Positions 19,145 through 29,771 of a stretch of 64,000 bases of DNA are shown in pieces; positions within the stretch are counted from its first letter, which is position 1, and each line of letters opens with the position of its first letter. A program made the translations under genes and the position numbers. The DNA is from Eukaryota sp. TZLM1-RC. Lineage: Eukaryota; Metamonada: BaSk clade. The notes under the pieces were generated by a model. That model had not been told where the DNA came from. It saw only the letters and a list, made by a program, of their open reading frames with translations, and made no database searches. The DNA is taken from the NCBI GenBank assembly GCA_040285825.1, contig JAUPSS010000007.1, positions 830,501 through 894,500 of the forward strand. The letters run 5' to 3'.

Positions 19145-21661
19145 ATGTCACATGGCGGTGATGTGACATCTCTTAAACGTGAATATGATGACCTTAAACG
19201 AACCACTTCCTTCGAAATATCTGAACTTCGACAAGAACTTGAGCGTGTGACTCTTGAAAACACTCGACTAGCCCAACACCTTGAATCCTCTCATTCTCAA
19301 GACCCAGAAGCTCTTCGTATCGCTCAATCTGAAATTGTCCGTCTGAAAACCAAAGTCAACAAACTCCACTCAGGTTGGACATCATCTACCCAAAAGTACA
19401 AATCCGAAACTGAACAACTTGCTGCCAATCTCGCTCAATGTAGAGCAAAAGCCAGCAAACTTCAGAAATCTCTCAACGAAGTCCAAGGCAAGAACGACCA
19501 ACTAGAAGCCGAAAATGTGTATCTCAAGTCTTGTAAATCTGAATTTTCAAGTACTGAAAGAAACCTGCTCGCCACAAGGGACGTTTTTAAAAACAAAAAC
19601 AAGGAATTATCCAATGAAGTTGAAATTCTGTCTGCCAAACTCAAGGAGAAGGATTCTTTTTTGGAGGAATATTCAGCTGCTTATGAACAACTTAAAACTA
19701 GCCTTGAGGCAACCGAATCTTATGCTATTGAGTTGGAAGAATGTCGTCATCTGAATCGTGATTTGATGGGACAAGTAGAGGAGTTAAAGAATGAAAATTT
19801 GGTTTTGTCTGATAAGATTCAAAATTTGGAAGAGATTGTTAGGGATCATGAGCAAAATATTGAAGGTGTCAATTGTAAGTTGACAACATCGTTAGAGCAG
19901 ATTAAACAATTGGAAACTGATAAATCAGAAGTCGAGGGGTTATTAACTGAGGCACGTGATCAATCACAAGAGATGGAGCAGGTCAATACAGGTTTGGTTT
20001 CCGAACTTCAGCAATTGGTTTCCGAAACAGATGAGATGAGGTCAGTTATCGATCAGTTGACAGACGAGAAGAGCTCACTCACTCAACAAGTTGAAATTTT
20101 GACCAGGGAATCTACCCAATGTAGAGATGTCTTAGGAACAAAAGAAAGGGAAATTGGAAGACTTGAAGAAATAGTTTTGAATCAAAAACAAAAAATTGAG
20201 GAAATTTCAGTAGAGCTCAATCAAGCTCAATCAGTAGCTCAAAAAAGCGCTGATCAATCAGATCTTATTGCCAAACTAGAACAGGAAGTTGCTGAAGTTA
20301 ATGATCGCCATTCAGCGACTAGAAGGGCGTTATTTGATAAAGAAAAGGAGCTTGAAGGCATATTATTGGTTCAGTCTTCCATATTAAAAAATGTTGAAAA
20401 CTACATTACAGAAAATAACAACAAGGAAGCGATCAAAGAAGAAAATACTGATGACGTCATTGCTCAAAATGATCACGTGATTATTGACCGTGTTGACGTT
20501 TGCAGTCAAACTGACACAACTCAACGTCAACCCTCACTAGAAGAATTCAATTTGCTCAAGGAGGTAATTACTTACTTAAAATCAAAACTTTCGGATCTCA
20601 CAAAGGAAAATTCCACTCTTAAAGTTCAACTCAAAGTATTTGAAAACAGAGCTGCTGTGATTTCTAATTGTTTAATGGAAATAGCAGACGTCGATGCTTC
20701 AAGGTATCTCGATATGGAGAATCAGTTGTTGATAGCAAGGGAGAATGGGAAGCAGTTGAAGGCGAAACTGGAAAGAATGGAAGTGAGTAGGAAACGCAAG
20801 ATAGAAGAGCTGGAGCTTCAAATAGCTTCTATTAGCGAGAATGTGGCTAAATTCAGTGATGAAGATGTTTTGGATTTTGAACAAGAGTTTGAAGTCTTCC
20901 AGGGTCAACGGAAATATCGTGACGGTCTGAAGAAGTCAAAGGACTTTTCTAGCCCTAATGAAGGTGAAATTAAAAAGCTTCATCAAGAACTAGAAGAATT
21001 ACGTACACAGTTAGACCAAACTTTATTGGAAAAAGAAGAATCAAATCAAAAAATTGACGAACTTGAATCGAGAATTCACAGATTGAACAATGAATTCACT
21101 GACCTCCAAGAATTCACAAGAAGTCAAGGAGAGCAATTTCTTTATGAGCGAGAAGAACTTCAAAGTCAAATTACGATTTCAAATAGACAAAATGAGTTGC
21201 TGTCTGAGCAATTGGAGGTTTGTAAATTGGAAAAAGCTGATATCAAAGACGGCTTACTGGAAAAAATCAATGAAGCAGTCTCTGTGCTTTCAAATATAGC
21301 GAATGGTAATCAGTCTTCCTTAAGCGCAGTCGTCACGGCCTTGTCAAAATTTGAAGAAAGGCTCACTGCAGCAAGAAGAGGATTGTCAAAGGAATTTTCA
21401 CCTGAATTAGATCAAGCAATGGGGTTTGAATTGAGGGCTCAAGCAGAAGCTCTTTCTTCTGTACTTGCCGATACCCTGATTACTTTGGAAAATACGAGGT
21501 CAGAATCTAGTTTACAATTAGATGGTGTTTTGAAAGAATTTGAGACTGTTTTGAAGGATTATTCTCAACTACCATCACACTTACCCAAGGTTAAAGAGTA
21601 TAGGAGTAAACTTAAAGAATTGAGGAGGAAAAAAATGTTGAAAAAAGCAGAGTCGTCGTAG
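19145..21661 (+). CDS. Long coiled-coil protein (838 residues)
   Basis: First ATG at 19145 (MSHGGDVTSLKREYDDLKR); the frame is also open upstream to 19091 but has no ATG there. Nearly the whole protein is heptad-rich Glu/Lys/Leu/Gln coiled coil (about residues 10-400 and 470-720). A less regular segment follows (about 720-810, with a possible helical bundle), then a basic tail (LRRKKMLKK). There is no motor, kinase or zinc motif. Such proteins serve as cytoskeletal, Golgi, centrosomal or chromosome-axis scaffolds, and I cannot choose between these. It shares a 120-bp divergent promoter region with SPO11; a meiotic role is only a guess from that. Its last codons and 3' flank are duplicated at 36806-36949. 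Confidence 0.85.
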   Translation: MSHGGDVTSLKREYDDLKRTTSFEISELRQELERVTLENTRLAQHLESSHSQDPEALRIAQSEIVRLKTKVNKLHSGWTSSTQKYKSETEQLAANLAQCRAKASKLQKSLNEVQGKNDQLEAENVYLKSCKSEFSSTERNLLATRDVFKNKNKELSNEVEILSAKLKEKDSFLEEYSAAYEQLKTSLEATESYAIELEECRHLNRDLMGQVEELKNENLVLSDKIQNLEEIVRDHEQNIEGVNCKLTTSLEQIKQLETDKSEVEGLLTEARDQSQEMEQVNTGLVSELQQLVSETDEMRSVIDQLTDEKSSLTQQVEILTRESTQCRDVLGTKEREIGRLEEIVLNQKQKIEEISVELNQAQSVAQKSADQSDLIAKLEQEVAEVNDRHSATRRALFDKEKELEGILLVQSSILKNVENYITENNNKEAIKEENTDDVIAQNDHVIIDRVDVCSQTDTTQRQPSLEEFNLLKEVITYLKSKLSDLTKENSTLKVQLKVFENRAAVISNCLMEIADVDASRYLDMENQLLIARENGKQLKAKLERMEVSRKRKIEELELQIASISENVAKFSDEDVLDFEQEFEVFQGQRKYRDGLKKSKDFSSPNEGEIKKLHQELEELRTQLDQTLLEKEESNQKIDELESRIHRLNNEFTDLQEFTRSQGEQFLYEREELQSQITISNRQNELLSEQLEVCKLEKADIKDGLLEKINEAVSVLSNIANGNQSSLSAVVTALSKFEERLTAARRGLSKEFSPELDQAMGFELRAQAEALSSVLADTLITLENTRSESSLQLDGVLKEFETVLKDYSQLPSHLPKVKEYRSKLKELRRKKMLKKAESS

Positions 21662-21790
21662 TTTTCATGTATTATATCGTTTGTCATTTCAATTATAAAT
21701 GTGTTTATTTATTGTTTGTGAGCCATTTTTTCAATTGATTTTTACAGTCTTGTGTAAAGGTTATAATTTATTACAAAAAGGAACATGATC
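21649..21790 (+). repeat. Dispersed repeat, copy 1 (3' end of the coiled-coil gene)
   Basis: From the last codons (CAGAGTCGTCGTAG) through the 3' flank to GAACATGATCA, this matches 36806-36949 with roughly ten or so mismatches and one or two single-base gaps. It contains the likely polyadenylation region. Confidence 0.9.
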
Positions 21791-22793
21791 ATATCAATCT
21801 GTCGTAAATGTTGAAAACAGTGGTCTCTTGCTTTGAAGACGCTAGCAAATCTTAGATTACATTCGTGAATGTGAAATAGTTGAGCTATTAATTTGCCGTA
21901 TTTAACACAGCAACTGAGCCCTTATGCCAATTGGGATGTAAAATCAATGTGATTGGTTTTGTCTTGATTGTAACAGTTGTTCTGTAATATTTCAACAGCA
22001 ATTGTCAAATGTTATTCAAATGGTGAAAGCATTTGTTGAGTATACTGTTGAATTTTGTGGTGCACACAGGGTGGCATGAAACTAATAGGCAGTCCTGCAA
22101 CTATCTTCCTTCATAAAACATTCGCAACTTGGAACCCCTCATTCCATATCAAGAATTCAAACATTTGTTAAAATTCATTTAAAATTATTATTTGCTCTTC
22201 AAAACTTATTATAGGTAGAACACTTGCATATTCTACAACAACCTGTTCAAAACTATTTCCTTCAGATAGACAAGAGCTTTATAGTATGGCAGAACACATC
22301 AAAAGCACTGAATGTTGAAATGTAATGCTGATGCATAAATTTGACGTGCACCGTGTGTTTGAAACAAGACCATCTGAAGACATTTAAAGGAAGTCGGTGA
22401 TGCAATAGTCGACATTATGCACAACAACATTCATTCTTTTCTTCAAATTCACCATATTGTAGTTTGAACACCACATGTCTTGTATTCATTCCAAAAGCAT
22501 TGTCAAAGAAGTGTCATTCATCTATAAAAAAATTAAGAGACAAAAAGTGTAACAAAATTGTTTTCAGCAGATTTAGACACCATGGACAATAGCTGGAAGG
22601 ACAGTGGCATGAGATAGGAAAGAGTGGTGATTAGACTAGTAGAAAAGCAAAATCAAGGCAGGGGGATTATGAGGGGGATTAGAATCAGGGTGGCCGGTGA
22701 GGGGGTTTTTTATCCATTCTGAAAGACCACCACAATTAAATCCAATTTCCCTTCTTTTAACAATCTTCATTCTGGAGGACAGCATCATCGAAA
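21791..22793. other. Intergenic, no gene seen
   Basis: About 1 kb of AT-rich sequence between the coiled-coil gene and the RasGAP gene. I find no coding stretch or mobile element. The only notable item is the G-rich tract at 22661-22705. Confidence 0.6.
22661..22705 (+). promoter_or_regulatory. G-run cluster able to form a G-quadruplex
   Basis: Four G runs (22661-22665, 22673-22677, 22688-22690, 22701-22705) with 7-10-nt loops lie about 90 bp before the RasGAP ATG, in otherwise AT-rich DNA. This is a candidate promoter or 5' UTR structure. Confidence 0.4.
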
Positions 22794-24989
22794 ATGACAT
22801 CATCCAGTAGCATATCCAAGAGTGATGCTGCGGCTATCATTGCATCTCTACTCACTGAAAATTGCACACTGGTTGATCGATTCTTCAGTGCCATTGATCG
22901 CTCACTTTATGGTCGCATGGCACAGTGTTTGGCATGTCTTCTCCGAGAAGGTCTTACTCCTTTGCTCACAAAGCTTCTTCGTCTTGAAATCGACATTCCC
23001 AACATTGCTACCTTTCTTCGTGGCAACTCTGTCGCACCCAAGCTCATCTCAGCCTTTGTGACTGAGCTCGGCAAATCCTTCCTTGCCTCCCTCAACCCTA
23101 TTCTCCAAGACATCATTGACATACCCCATCAACTCCACATTTCTGATTCTCATTCTAACCAGACAGAAGCCAAATACCATTTCCTCCAAGTCATCAACCA
23201 CGCATCTCTTATTGCAGACACCCTCGTCGCCCTCGCTGAGTCTGGTTCCATCCATCGCGCAATCTGCGCCGTTCTCTCCTCCATCAACGACTTTCTCCTC
23301 ACCCAAAACAATCTTCCCGAAATCACCAGAACAGCCATTCTCGGTGGGATTGTGATGTTACGGCTTGTCTCGCCCCACCTTGTTTCTTTCAACCCTTCTT
23401 CAAGTTCACCCCTACCTACAATCTCTAGGAACAACCTTGTCACTGTTGCTAAACTGTTACAATCATTGGCTAGCTCTCATGCTGATTTTAAGATGGGATA
23501 CACACAGGAACTAACAAAACTTCGAAGTACGCTTTCAAGGTTTATAAAGCTTTGTTGCGATGACCACCTGGGCCTTGATTTTGCTGATCTTTATGAGGAG
23601 TTTGTTTTTGACCCTGGTCACGTGATGGTCTCGAGGATTCTAGGGGAACAGTCCACATTGCAGGTCAACAATAGTATTTGTGATGTTTTTGAAATTTTAT
23701 CAAAAAACGCATCTTCGATTATTTTACCCTTTTTTGATGCACCTAGTTCACCTTCTCTTTCCTGGTCACTCTATACACTTCTACACCACCTAAAAAACCC
23801 ATGTGTCACAGGTAGAGTGACTAGTAAGGCTCAAGAAGAGATGAATTTGGATAATTTGCTATATGAACCTTTGTGTAAACGAATTGTCAAGCTAAATACT
23901 GATTATCATGATTATTATACTGTATTAGAAACAAATTCAACCCAAAAATCACCAATCTACATGTCTGAGGGCATTATTTATTGTGTTGTTAGATTATTAA
24001 TTGAGGTGAATCTACCTCATCCTACTGATTTTGTTTCGTTGTGTTTGAAGGCAATTGAACTGGATACGTTTGAGGGTCATCAATCAATTGTGATTGATTT
24101 CAGTGGAGCTTCTTTTATTAAAAGCTCCAACTATCTTAAAGGGTTTTTGACTGCTTTTTTGTCCGTCATACCGTCCTGGGCAGTCAATCAAAGCTCAGTC
24201 GTTGTCGTTTTAGCTTCCCCTTTGGTTCAATCAAAATTAATTAGCATTCTTGATCAAACTTTCCACAACATCTCACTCCGATTCCTCGGATGGGGTCTTC
24301 AAGGAACTCTCATTGGACTCGAAGAACGACTCGAGCTCCGTCAAATGTCGCTATTGGAAAGTTCAAAGCAATTCTCAACTACTTGGTTTGACGTTTTAAA
24401 GCGAAACAGACACAATAAACATCAGAAACGGCTTCTCAAACCCACACCTTGTTCATTGCTAAACCTCACCTGTGAATCTCCTCCTGTAGTTTGTACAGAA
24501 CTTTCATGGTCGCATTTGAGTTTTGAACCTAGAGATAATTCAGCATTGGCGTTGGTGTTGACCAATTCGAACTCAAATGTTCCGGGGAAATGGTTAAAGA
24601 AGGATCAAGAAGGGGAGCGGATTTTGGACTTTGATTCAGCAGAAGAACGAGATTTGATGATTGAACAATTAGAGAAGTTCAAAAGCAATTTTGACGACAA
24701 TTTTCAACATATATTTGAAGTTTCAAAGGTCAATTCAGTAGGGAAAGTTCAGAAAAGGACGCTTATTGTTTCTACTGATTCGCTACTTAATGTTGATAAG
24801 AAAAGCATCAAATGGGAAGAACCCCTAGCGTCCCTTGAATCTGTAACTGTAAATAATAATTTAGTTTTGGTGAAATTTTTCCACGCTGATCTTAGTAGAA
24901 AATTTTTGTGTAAAGATAGCTTAGAAGCGGAAACGCTGAAAAAATCTCTTTCTTGTGTATGTAATTCAGTAAGTAGAATTGGGTTGTAG
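22794..24989 (+). CDS. Neurofibromin-like RasGAP with Sec14 and PH-like domains
   Basis: 731 residues, one exon. RasGAP domain about residues 15-235: the finger motif TFLRGNSVAPKL puts the catalytic Arg at R76, and the second signature GGIVMLRLVSPHLVSF contains R190. A linker follows. A CRAL-TRIO/Sec14-like segment lies about 395-510 (IVIDFSGASFIKSSNYLKGF, SVVVVLASPLVQSKL). A PH-like fold lies about 640-725 (FEVSKVN...RTLIVSTDSLL...SRKFLCKDSLEAETLKKSL). The order GAP-Sec14-PH is that of neurofibromin and yeast Ira proteins, but this protein is far shorter, keeping just the core. The predicted role is GTP hydrolysis on a Ras-type GTPase at membranes. Sec14 and PH assignments are by pattern and less certain than GAP. 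Confidence 0.85.
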   Translation: MTSSSSISKSDAAAIIASLLTENCTLVDRFFSAIDRSLYGRMAQCLACLLREGLTPLLTKLLRLEIDIPNIATFLRGNSVAPKLISAFVTELGKSFLASLNPILQDIIDIPHQLHISDSHSNQTEAKYHFLQVINHASLIADTLVALAESGSIHRAICAVLSSINDFLLTQNNLPEITRTAILGGIVMLRLVSPHLVSFNPSSSSPLPTISRNNLVTVAKLLQSLASSHADFKMGYTQELTKLRSTLSRFIKLCCDDHLGLDFADLYEEFVFDPGHVMVSRILGEQSTLQVNNSICDVFEILSKNASSIILPFFDAPSSPSLSWSLYTLLHHLKNPCVTGRVTSKAQEEMNLDNLLYEPLCKRIVKLNTDYHDYYTVLETNSTQKSPIYMSEGIIYCVVRLLIEVNLPHPTDFVSLCLKAIELDTFEGHQSIVIDFSGASFIKSSNYLKGFLTAFLSVIPSWAVNQSSVVVVLASPLVQSKLISILDQTFHNISLRFLGWGLQGTLIGLEERLELRQMSLLESSKQFSTTWFDVLKRNRHNKHQKRLLKPTPCSLLNLTCESPPVVCTELSWSHLSFEPRDNSALALVLTNSNSNVPGKWLKKDQEGERILDFDSAEERDLMIEQLEKFKSNFDDNFQHIFEVSKVNSVGKVQKRTLIVSTDSLLNVDKKSIKWEEPLASLESVTVNNNLVLVKFFHADLSRKFLCKDSLEAETLKKSLSCVCNSVSRIGL

Positions 24990-25034
24990 TTTTTTTTTGC
25001 CATTTAAAATTTATTACCACATTGTTTACATAAT

Positions 25035-26734
25035 TTACTCCAAGACCGCTGCATAAACACATTCTTCTAACATTTCGTGAAGCATTTTGTACAATTGTTG
25101 AGAAACACCTACATTAAAAGTCCTGCTCCCATCTACACAGTCAAGTAGTTTTTGATCAAACAGCAAAACCTGAGTATCCACTAATTCCTTGCTTTCCTTT
25201 ACGTCGTATTGCCTGCCACAAACATTACCATTAGAAAAAACAAGTTTGTGTAGCTTTACAACCTTTGAAGGTACAACTACCATAGTTTTCTGAATATCAA
25301 ACGGGTGACGGACCATTAAACTTTCCCCTACAACCGGTTCCTTCTCTCCTTCAAGAGCAAGATAGTCCATGCAAGCGAAAGGAGAGGAGGCGATGAAGAG
25401 ACGGTAACAAACTTTTCTTCCCGGCAAGGAAGTTTTTTCAACAGTTTCGGATAGCTTAATTCTAGGTTCATTTTCTAATTCGGTTAGCTTGTAAACGCAG
25501 CCTAATGCAGCCTGTGCAAAGCATGTCACCAGCATTGTACCAATTCCAAAGATATCAACTTTGTGATGACGTTGTTTGAGGTCATTTAGGACGGCTTCGG
25601 AAACGTCATTACTAGCAACTATTTTCACTAGGCTAGCAACATCCGACTCTAAATGTCCATCAATGAGTTTACGAGCTGCAATGGACAGGGTGGCCAAATC
25701 ACCAGAATCAAGACGAATCCCTAGTGGCTGAAACGAGCATTGAAGAAGTGCCTTGGAAACAGTGATAAAGTTTAAAACTCCACTGTTGAGTGTATCATAC
25801 GTATCCACCAAAAACAAACCATTACGAGGGAATGTCTGTGCATAAGCGATGAAAGCAGCTAGCTCACCATCATTGGTACGTTGGAATGCTGCAGGCAGAG
25901 TCTTGCGAATGGAGATGACCAGGTCCTTTAGGTTGGTGAAATTCCCTTTTCCATCCTTAATCTCAAGTGCCTTCACATCATCAAGCGATTTAAAGCTCTG
26001 GACATAGGCATGAGCATGTGTACCGGTGATTGGAATACCATACTTGTAACCAGCAGCAACATTAGATGATGAGTCAAAGCCACCAATATACTTTGGTTAG
26101 TGTGAAAGCAACGCCATACACAATACTTACTTGCGGACATTCCACCATCAGGTCCTTGTGCTCGTCGGAGTCCAAATTCAGAAAGTTTCGCTTCTCGTCC
26201 TGCAGCTTGACGAAATCTTCTAGCGTTGGTACATATGAGTGTGGGGTAGTTGATCAAATTGAGCAAGGTTGTTTCAATCAATTGACAAATACCCAGAGGA
26301 CCTTCCACTCTTAGTAGTGGAATGGACGGAAATGCAAATGTCCCCTGGTCTAGTGCATAGACGTTTACTTGAGAGGTATCCAGAGTGGATAACCAGTCAA
26401 AAAACTCATCTTGTACATGTGGAAGAATTGAACGAAGGTAAGAGATTTGAGATTCAGTAAAGCGAAAGTTTTCCAGGAATTCTAGTACACGATCGAGACC
26501 AGCAAATACAGTGTACGTGCCTTTGAATGGGTTACGGCGATAGAACAAATCAAAGACGGCATGTTGATCATGTATCTGTTGTTGGTAGTACGATGCGATC
26601 ATTGTGATCTGGTACATATCAGTTAGTAGGGGGTTTACCAGAGGCTCTGCTTCTTGCTTCATCATGGACTCGAGAGAAGAGATGAAATGACCAAAATTTT
26701 GTAATGATATCAATCCTTCCCTTTTTCTCTTCAA
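25035..26734 (-). CDS. NAPRT: Nicotinate phosphoribosyltransferase, two exons
   Basis: Exon 1 26734-26120, exon 2 26090-25035, with a 29-bp intron (26119-26091, GTATGG...ACTAACCAAAG). It converts nicotinate and PRPP to nicotinate mononucleotide in the Preiss-Handler NAD salvage pathway (cytosol). Signatures are NPLLTDMYQITM near the N-terminus, RRAQGPDGGMSAS joined across the intron to YIGGFDSSSNVAAGYKYGIP, GTHAHAYVQSF and SGDLATLS. The splice join gives exactly the family spacing. The product is 556 residues from the first ATG, or 533 if translation starts at the Met codon at 26665, which is closer to the human length of 538. The convergent RasGAP stop is 45 bp away. Confidence 0.95.
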
Positions 26735-28120
26735 ATGACCTTGAAACTGGCAATTTCACTTTCTTATTGTCACCAACCAGGTTGGGACAGTCACGTCATC
26801 TTCATTCTGTCTTTCTGAATACATTGATGTATTTTACATAATAGTCCTCTATTTTGCTGATTCATGTGGTGTGGTCTGCCAGACGACTTGAAACGATTGC
26901 CATTACTCTCTAACACCCATGACATAAGTGAATGTTTATTTTTATTTTCCTTATCACATCAATCATTACGAAAATTTCCTTTTGGTTGTGACTGAGTTAA
27001 GATCTTATCTAATTCTCATCGCGAACAATACTGATGACTCAAGAAGAAAGACAGTCTTGATTTGTGAGTTAATAACAACGATGGAATAATATTCAGATAT
27101 AAGACATGCGTTAAAAAGTACAAAAAATCGGTCTAGAATTGTTAATGTCAAATTTAGATTTTTTGGTTGAATCATTTCCTTTTGAAGTTTCAGCAAGAGC
27201 AGTAGTTCCTAATAGCTGCATTTCATTGATGAAAAGATAACTCATTCCAAAGTCTAAAATGAAAACCATTTGTAAAGACTTAGCATTTCAAGCTCTCAGT
27301 TGATTGTACCGCATCTTTTCAGCAAAAGAATCTCGTGTGTGGTTTTCTGATGCAGCAGAATGACACAAACACACCATGGGCGTGGGTGCTGGCTCAGTAA
27401 TTCACGTTGATTGCTTGCATATTATAGGTATGTTGATAAAAAATTGCACTTTTTATTAATAAAATGTTCTTTATATACTTTCCATTGGGCACAAATATTC
27501 AAAAAAAACCCTGCTGTTTTTAAACTAAAATCTCAATAATGGATAACAGATCTTCAGTTTTTCACACCGTATGGCTGCACTGATGAACAAACGAATGGAA
27601 GTTAATGATGCCAGTGCTTGAAAATCTCAATTCTATATCTGGCTATCAAGACCAAATGAAGATAGGCAGAGCCAGAAAAAAGTTGGTAAAAGAAGCTTTC
27701 TTACAGAAGAAAATGGATTTGTCAACGAAATTTTGTGCAGTGAATCCAAAAGTTTTTGCCTAGCTAATATTATCCATATATAAAAATCTAAAATCATATA
27801 TAAATAATTATTGACCACTCTGAATCAGTTGCTGGCTAAATTCAGCTGTGAATCGCCTACTGTGCGGTGTCTGTTGGATTTGTAATAAATAAATGCTATC
27901 ATTGGGTTATGCCGTGTTGAAAATATAATTCTGAAATTAGCTGTTGTCTTGCCAGCTCATTAACGAAGGTGTGATAGATACAATCTTGTGATAGATCTTT
28001 ACTTTTGTTTTGTTTGCACTTTGACAGTTTTACTTCGAATTGTTATTCGATAACGCTTACTGAGAAAATTGGCATTGGGTTATTCGATGGCCACAAATAC
28101 ATAGGTTAATTAAAATGTCT
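26735..28120. other. Intergenic, no gene seen
   Basis: About 1.4 kb before tRNA-Asp. AT-rich with scattered short open frames under 70 codons and no recognisable motif. A short ATG-led stretch ending in GTATGT near 27377-27437 could be a first exon, but I find nothing to join it to. Confidence 0.5.
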
Positions 28121-28192
28121 TCGGTTATAGTATAGTGGTGAGTATCCCCGCCTGTCACGCGGGAGGTCGGGGTTCGATTCCCCGTAACCGAG
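28121..28192 (+). tRNA. tRNA-Asp (GUC)
   Basis: A 72-nt cloverleaf. Acceptor TCGGTTA/TAACCGA with discriminator G. Anticodon stem CCCGC/GCGGG around CTGTCAC, giving anticodon GTC at 28154-28156. T arm GGTTCGATTCC (internal B box). No intron and no encoded CCA. It is followed by AATATTTTTT, a Pol III terminator. Confidence 0.97.
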
Positions 28193-28570
28193 AATATTTT
28201 TTGATTGTGCAGAAGCAGCAAGTTGAAAGGAGATGGGATAGTCAGTGATGGATTCAATTTTTATATTCTTTAGTTGCTCATTGGTTACAAAATGTGTTTT
28301 GCGATGGAAGCATTTTAACAAGTATTTCTGTATTTTCCAGAAATGATAACTGTGTGACGTGATGCGGAACATGATGTGGAACAACTTAGACGACTACCCT
28401 GTTTTCTGTTGACAGATGTTAATATGTTTGGGCATCTTTGTCTTTTTGTGTATTATTAATCATTTGAGCTTTAACTAGACAAGAAGCAGATCAAAATTGT
28501 GTAGAGAAAATCTTGGTTCCATGAATTTCGTTCCAATTTTGTTTCAGAAATTTTAATTTATTACTTTCAA
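28193..28570. other. Intergenic, no gene seen
   Basis: Spacer between tRNA-Asp and the first retrotransposon relic. It has the Pol III T-run at its start and no coding signal. Confidence 0.6.
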
Positions 28571-28836
28571 AAAACTAAAAACAAAAATTAAAATTCTAAA
28601 TCTTCATATCCCAAAACAGCCCACAAAAATTGACTGGAGGTTTTTCTTTCTTAAAATCGACCACGAGATAATAAAGCATAAGACAATAACGGGACAACAC
28701 CTTTAAAAATGGAAAATACAATTCTGTTCTGGCAAAACGTTTTGTCAAAAATTCTTCCTGTACATTGTTGTACAATTTCAACAAAATCATTCAAAAAAGA
28801 TAAGCAAGTGGTGCAAGTGAAAATTCTCATGTACAA
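28571..28836 (-). pseudogene. Relic of an A-type retrotransposon 3' end
   Basis: Minus-strand frames read LNDFVEIVQQCTGRIFDK and QNRIVFSIFKGVVPLLSYALL. These match the family-A C-terminal tail (FEMIVKRRTGRNFNRL, WQNRIVFSIFKGMLKMVSDALL). Stops and slips make it an old fragment. Confidence 0.75.
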
Positions 28837-28883
28837 TATAGTTTGTATCCCCTTGTTATATCTTTGCTTGGATATGTATTTAT

Positions 28884-29114
28884 CTTTGCTTGAATGAGGC
28901 TGCTATGGCTTTCCTTGAGGATTTTGTTGTAGTTGTAAAGGAAAGAACTGGAAGAATTTTCAATCGTGTTTACTGGCAAAACAGGATTGTATTTTCTATT
29001 TTTAAGGGAATGGTAAAACTGATTTCTGATTCACTATCTTCCTTTAGGAAATTTTCTGAATCTTTTGCAATTATTTGTTTAGATGTAGGGGAGGCAGATT
29101 TTGAGGATGTGTAG
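28884..29114 (+). pseudogene. Relic of an A-type retrotransposon 3' end, opposite strand
   Basis: The plus-strand frame reads FLEDFVVVVKERTGRIFNRVYWQNRIVFSIFKG (split here as FLEDFVVVVKERTGR and WQNRIVFSIFKGMVKLISD) and ends EADFEDV. It is the same C-terminal tail as the relic just upstream, but inverted relative to it. Confidence 0.8.
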
Positions 29115-29364
29115 TTTTAGTTGTGTATTTCATGTTTTCAAATTCCTTATTAAATGAATAAACTGAAAATTATACAAAAAGTGGACCAAGCGTACCATGT
29201 CAGGAAAAAGCAAATGAACAAAAGACATAATGAGTGTGAGATTCAGCATTCAAGGACACCGGCTTTGCTTTATATTTATCAATTTTACAATTCTCGGCAA
29301 CAGACAGCGGATTCTTGTGTTTTGACTGAGCTTATAGTATGAAAGAATTATTACACACATCAGT

Positions 29365-29728
29365 TTATTCTACATAAGTAATGATAGTGGTCCCATCAAG
29401 TCGTTCAAGTTTCAAATCACCTCTGTTACAACCTAAAGAATTCAAGGTGTCCTCATCAACCAAACGAGAAAGTAGTGGTTCCAAATAGAAGACAATTCGG
29501 TGAAACCTAGACATACAATAGAGCTCTTCTCTAACTGCATCATGGACTTTTGTTCGAAAAGTAATTGAATGTTTACAGTTAAACAAATGATTTGGAGAAA
29601 TTTTTGATCCACCTTTGCAAACCAAATTATGAGAAACGTGATCAGGCCAAACAAAACAACGAAGGCGCATTGTACAAGAAAATTCGGTATCATCTAAAAG
29701 AAGACCATAAATTTGAGGAATTTCCTCC
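29365..29728 (-). pseudogene. Relic of an A-like retrotransposon (knuckle and endonuclease part)
   Basis: Minus strand: MRLRCFVWPDHVSHNLVCKG, then HLFNCKHSITFRTKVHDAVR, then NRGDLKLERLDGTTII. One knuckle Cys has become Gly (VCKGG versus ICKCS). It is divergent enough to be a separate subfamily. Confidence 0.8.
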
Positions 29729-29771
29729 CCTTAGTTATGAGTTTATTTTGTTAAGTGTGCAAATTCAATAA
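29729..29771 (+). repeat. Family-D 3' tail fragment
   Basis: CTTAGTTATGAGTTTATTTT then GTTAAGTGTGCAAATTCAAT: the same 3' terminal sequence that ends the D copies at 49645, 42480 and others. Only the tail is present, so it is an extreme 5' truncation. Confidence 0.75.

Noticed and set aside
29154-29342. A 62-codon plus-strand open frame between relics
   Set aside because: Short, without motif or similarity to the retrotransposon families.
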